Part shown: piece after piece, positions 6,945 through 9,092 of the stretch
Layout of the letters: each line of letters starts with the position of its first letter
How positions within the stretch are numbered: the first letter of the stretch is position 1
NCBI GenBank assembly: GCA_031273585.1
Contig: JAISRP010000085.1
Location: 1 to 9,092 of the forward strand
Length of the DNA: 9,092 nucleotides
Direction of reading: 5' to 3'
From: Synergistaceae bacterium
GTDB lineage: Bacteria; Synergistota; Synergistia; Synergistales; Synergistaceae
Notes under the pieces: model-generated
Databases searched by the model: none
Told to the model about the DNA's origin: nothing
The model's input: only the letters and a program-made list of their open reading frames with translations
Made by a program: the position numbers and the translations under genes

Positions 6945-8387
6945 TCAGACGAACTTGATCTTGAACGCGGCGTAGACCACCATCTTGAGCAGCATCCATC
7001 CGTGCCGCCATCGCTCGATGTTAGTTTCGCCGTACGTCCTGTCGCGGTATCGCACCGGCATATCGACGATCCTCAGATTCAGCTTGGCCGCGCCGAAGAG
7101 CAGATCGAAGTCGCCGAACGGGTCAAAGTCGCCGAAGTACGCCCTGTTTTTGACTATGCGCTCGTAGTTCGCCCTGGCGAGGACCTTCGTCCCGCAGAGC
7201 GAGTCTCGCAGCGTCTGCCCCAGGAGCCACGAAAACGAGGCGCTGAAAAATTTATTTCCGAGCAGGTTGAAGAATCGCATAGCGCGCCCCTCCATTGGAT
7301 AGACGAGGCGCACCCCGTTGACGAACTCGGCGTGACCGGAGTATATGGCGTCGTAAAACCTCGGCAGATCCTCCGGCGGAACTGTCATGTCGGCGTCCAA
7401 GATCATCAGAATATCGCCGCTTGCCTTGGCAAATCCCGCCCTCACGGCATCCCCCTTTCCCCTCCCGGGCTGCCGGTACAGGCGGCACTTGCGGGTCGAA
7501 TCGCCTATAGCCCCCTCTATTGCCTCGTAAGTATTGTCGGTCGAGTTGCCCTCCACAAATATAATCTCAGTGCCCCCGCCCATCTCCGGTATGCGCTCCA
7601 TTAAAGCGCCGATGTTGCCGGCCTCGTTTCGGGCAGGGACGAGGACGCTGACGGAGGGCGCCCGCTCCGCCCACCCCGGCTTCACGCCCGGCTTTGGGCG
7701 GGCAATCATGAAATTCGTCAGGTCGAACAGCTTGAAGGGCCATATCCTCGCAAGACAGGCGTTCGAAAATCCGGAGATCAGCGGAATATTAAAGGGCAGC
7801 AGGAACTCCGGCCAGGAGCGGAAGACCTCGTACCCAGACAGATAGAACAGGTTCGCCATGTCCTCCCTCGTCAGCCAGTTCTGCTGAAGCGTGGGGCTCG
7901 CCAGCCCTAGGCGCCTCACGAGGTTAAGCGGCCCCTTCCAGAGGTGGCTGAAAAAATTTGATATCAACTTCGTTTCGTTGTGGCACAGCTCACGAACCCC
8001 CGTCAGGACCTCCTGAACATCCCATACGTCGTTCAGCAGGTCGGACATCACGATATAGTCGAACTTGCCGTCGATCTCAAGACAGTGAACGTCCCGGCAC
8101 AAAAATTCGAGGTCCGGGTGGCGTTTTTTCGCCTCGGCTATCATCCCTTGGGCAAAATCCACGCCGACGCCCTTGGACGGCTCAAGGGATGCGAGCAGGT
8201 CCCCCTTGCCGCAGCCCAAATCAAGGACGCTCGCCCCCTGAGGTATGCAGAAGCGATATGTCATAGCCAGCCGCTCTCTGTAGTACGCAGGACACCTTTT
8301 CGCCCCCGCTCCGGCTATGCCATCCCAGTTTCGCCGGCGTTCCTCGGTATATTTTTCAAACGACGCATCGTCAGTCCACAAAAACAA
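6945..8387 (-). CDS. Fused class I methyltransferase and family-2 glycosyltransferase
   Basis: Two enzymes in one 480-residue chain. Residues about 15-230 form a class I SAM methyltransferase: VLDLGCGKGDLLA at 54-66, GVGVDFAQGMI at 73-83 and YIVMSDLLNDVWDVQEV at 111-127. Residues about 245-480 form a GT2 domain like dolichyl/polyprenyl-phosphate sugar transferases: VSVLVPARNEAGNIG at 246-260, FVEGNSTDNT at 277-286 (Glu279 where many GT2 enzymes have Asp), GRGKGDAVRAGFA at 308-320, DADMT at 331-335 (metal/nucleotide-sugar site), SLCGTKVL at 396-403, GDFDLLFGAAKL at 425-436 and YGETNIERWRHGW at 452-464. No clear membrane span is seen, so it is likely cytoplasmic or membrane-associated. All key motifs of both domains look intact. 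The start is TTG 8387 with AGGG 8 bases before it; the first ATG in frame (residue 42) would remove conserved sequence ahead of the SAM site. It heads the cluster with the methyltransferase and membrane gene. Fusions of this architecture are known, but I cannot name a characterised one. Confidence 0.9.
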   Translation of the reverse strand: MFLWTDDASFEKYTEERRRNWDGIAGAGAKRCPAYYRERLAMTYRFCIPQGASVLDLGCGKGDLLASLEPSKGVGVDFAQGMIAEAKKRHPDLEFLCRDVHCLEIDGKFDYIVMSDLLNDVWDVQEVLTGVRELCHNETKLISNFFSHLWKGPLNLVRRLGLASPTLQQNWLTREDMANLFYLSGYEVFRSWPEFLLPFNIPLISGFSNACLARIWPFKLFDLTNFMIARPKPGVKPGWAERAPSVSVLVPARNEAGNIGALMERIPEMGGGTEIIFVEGNSTDNTYEAIEGAIGDSTRKCRLYRQPGRGKGDAVRAGFAKASGDILMILDADMTVPPEDLPRFYDAIYSGHAEFVNGVRLVYPMEGRAMRFFNLLGNKFFSASFSWLLGQTLRDSLCGTKVLARANYERIVKNRAYFGDFDPFGDFDLLFGAAKLNLRIVDMPVRYRDRTYGETNIERWRHGWMLLKMVVYAAFKIKFV

Positions 8388-8512
8388 ACACCATCCCTAG
8401 ATCTGCAATTACCTTCCGCCAATCCGCCGACCCTCTCGCCCTTGATTCCTTTTTGAACTTGGCGTTAATTATCTCACGTCAATGCAAAACGCGGGCCACT
8501 CTACCGTTTTAA
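8388..8512 (-). other. 125-base intergenic leader with no gene
   Basis: This lies between the Sel1-like gene and the fusion gene. I see no open frame of note. The minus strand begins with an AT-rich inverted repeat, AAAACG (8510-8505) and CGTTTT (8491-8486) around a 13-base loop that contains an ops-like motif. GATAAT (8475-8470) could be a -10 element, but no convincing -35 sits at the right distance. A purine-rich stretch ends in AGGG before the TTG start at 8387. Confidence 0.5.
8497..8508 (-). promoter_or_regulatory. ops-like sequence in the leader of the polysaccharide operon
   Basis: The minus strand reads AACGGTAGAGTG, matching 9 of 12 bases of the enterobacterial ops element GGCGGTAGCGTG, including the core CGGTAG-GTG. 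It lies about 110 bases upstream of the first gene of a glycan cluster, the usual place for an ops that recruits the antiterminator RfaH. The host does not look enterobacterial and the flanking bases differ, so chance is a real possibility. Confidence 0.2.
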
Positions 8513-9092
8513 TCAGCCCTTTCCCAAAAAATACTTATTATAAAGATATCTCAATCCGTATCTTAGAACCATCATATAGTCACGTTCATTTCGTTTATCT
8601 ATAAGAGCCAGCCGGATCAAGGCCTTCGTGGCCTTGTTTTCACCCTGAATGGCGGCCATCTCATAAAATTTAGTCGCAACATTCAAATCGACAGAAACAC
8701 CCCAGTCATATTTTCTGGCAAGTAGAATCTGAGAACTGACGTCGCCGTCATTTGCGTCCTCCTCCAACTTATTGAGATACTCGCCATCGGTGAATTCCGC
8801 AACTAATCCATCTTTAAAAAAAGCTCTCGGTAACAATCTTACCTCCCTGACTCCAAAATAACTTCCACCACCGCTATTGGGCCACAGCATAGCACGCTCT
8901 ATGTCGCCAAGAAGATTTGCCTGCTTTGTTATAAATGGAGCATAACTCGCCCCATCCGGCCTGACATTCAAAACTACAGCTCTACTGGATTCAACCCATT
9001 GAGCGTGGACCTCTTTTGCATTTAAAATCGACTCGAGAAGATTTCGGTTATTCAAACTGATTATAAAGCAGATTATAATCAATATATGCCGC
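8513..9092 (-). CDS. Small Sel1/TPR-repeat-like protein of unknown function, probably 5'-partial
   Basis: Not recognised as a named gene. Reading begins at TTG 9082 (189 residues) or continues through the right edge, since the three codons upstream (CGG CAT ATA) stay open and lengthen the hydrophobic segment ILIIICFIISL near the N-terminus. This looks like a signal anchor. The middle (about residues 20-100) has no motif I know. The C-terminal part, about 108-158, fits a Sel1-like repeat: NDGDVSSQILLARKYDWGVS followed by VDLNVATKFYEMAAIQGENK, with the typical Ala/Leu/Gly/Tyr helix-turn-helix pattern. Sel1 proteins usually serve as protein-interaction scaffolds at the envelope. Base use differs from the neighbours: 8521-8580 has 16 G+C of 60, against 43 of 60 at 2101-2160 in gmd. 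This suggests separate acquisition or a different expression class. A role in the adjacent glycan cluster is unproven. Confidence 0.65.
   Translation of the reverse strand, partial: RHILIIICFIISLNNRNLLESILNAKEVHAQWVESSRAVVLNVRPDGASYAPFITKQANLLGDIERAMLWPNSGGGSYFGVREVRLLPRAFFKDGLVAEFTDGEYLNKLEEDANDGDVSSQILLARKYDWGVSVDLNVATKFYEMAAIQGENKATKALIRLALIDKRNERDYMMVLRYGLRYLYNKYFLGKG

Noticed and set aside
6931..7011. N-terminal extension of the stand-alone methyltransferase to ATG 7011
   Set aside because: It would overlap the fusion gene by 67 bases and adds arginine-rich sequence that mirrors the other frame; ATG 6930 gives a natural start.
8486..8510. AAAACG/CGTTTT inverted repeat as a terminator of the Sel1-like gene
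   Set aside because: The stem is six base pairs, mostly A-T, around a 13-base loop, and no T run follows the stem beyond its own arm; too weak to call.
1..9092. CRISPR arrays, tRNA or rRNA genes, insertion sequences, long direct repeats
   Set aside because: I read both strands for regularly spaced repeats, transposase motifs and RNA-gene signatures and saw none.

Overview
The window holds eight protein genes, all read from the minus strand, and reads as the inside of a bacterial surface-polysaccharide (O-antigen, capsule or exopolysaccharide) locus. Most of it is GC-rich with strong purine-rich ribosome binding sites. ATA and AGG codons occur regularly (for example in manC), which argues against an enterobacterial host. 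No rRNA, tRNA or housekeeping marker is present, so the host cannot be named. A Gram-negative, GC-rich bacterium is likely; a lineage such as Synergistota or another non-enteric phylum is only a guess.

Layout in the direction of transcription (right to left): (1) 8513-9092, an AT-richer gene for a small Sel1-repeat-like protein with an N-terminal hydrophobic segment, possibly cut by the window edge. (2) A 125-base gap with an ops-like motif. (3) A three-gene cluster: 8387-6945, a fused class I methyltransferase plus family-2 glycosyltransferase; 6930-6160, a stand-alone class I methyltransferase; 6114-4201, a large polytopic membrane protein resembling GT-C glycosyltransferases. (4) A 175-base gap (4026-4200) with a terminator-like hairpin. 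(5) A tightly packed nucleotide-sugar cassette: fcl (4025-3081), gmd (3076-1985), manC (1978-581), and the first 187 codons of rfbB (561 to the left edge).

How the genes work together: ManC makes mannose-6-phosphate and/or GDP-mannose, Gmd dehydrates GDP-mannose to GDP-4-keto-6-deoxymannose, and Fcl converts that to GDP-L-fucose. RfbB starts the parallel dTDP-sugar branch toward dTDP-4-keto-6-deoxyglucose (for rhamnose or amino-deoxysugars). The upstream trio would act on a lipid-linked glycan or its carrier: the GT2 domain resembles dolichyl/polyprenyl-phosphate sugar transferases, the GT-C-like protein could use such a lipid-phosphate sugar as donor, and the two methyltransferase domains could modify sugars or the lipid. 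That module is the least described part of the window; its biochemical role is inference.

Several start codons are non-ATG: GTG for fcl, and TTG for the fusion gene and probably for rfbB. They were chosen from ribosome binding sites and family N-termini.
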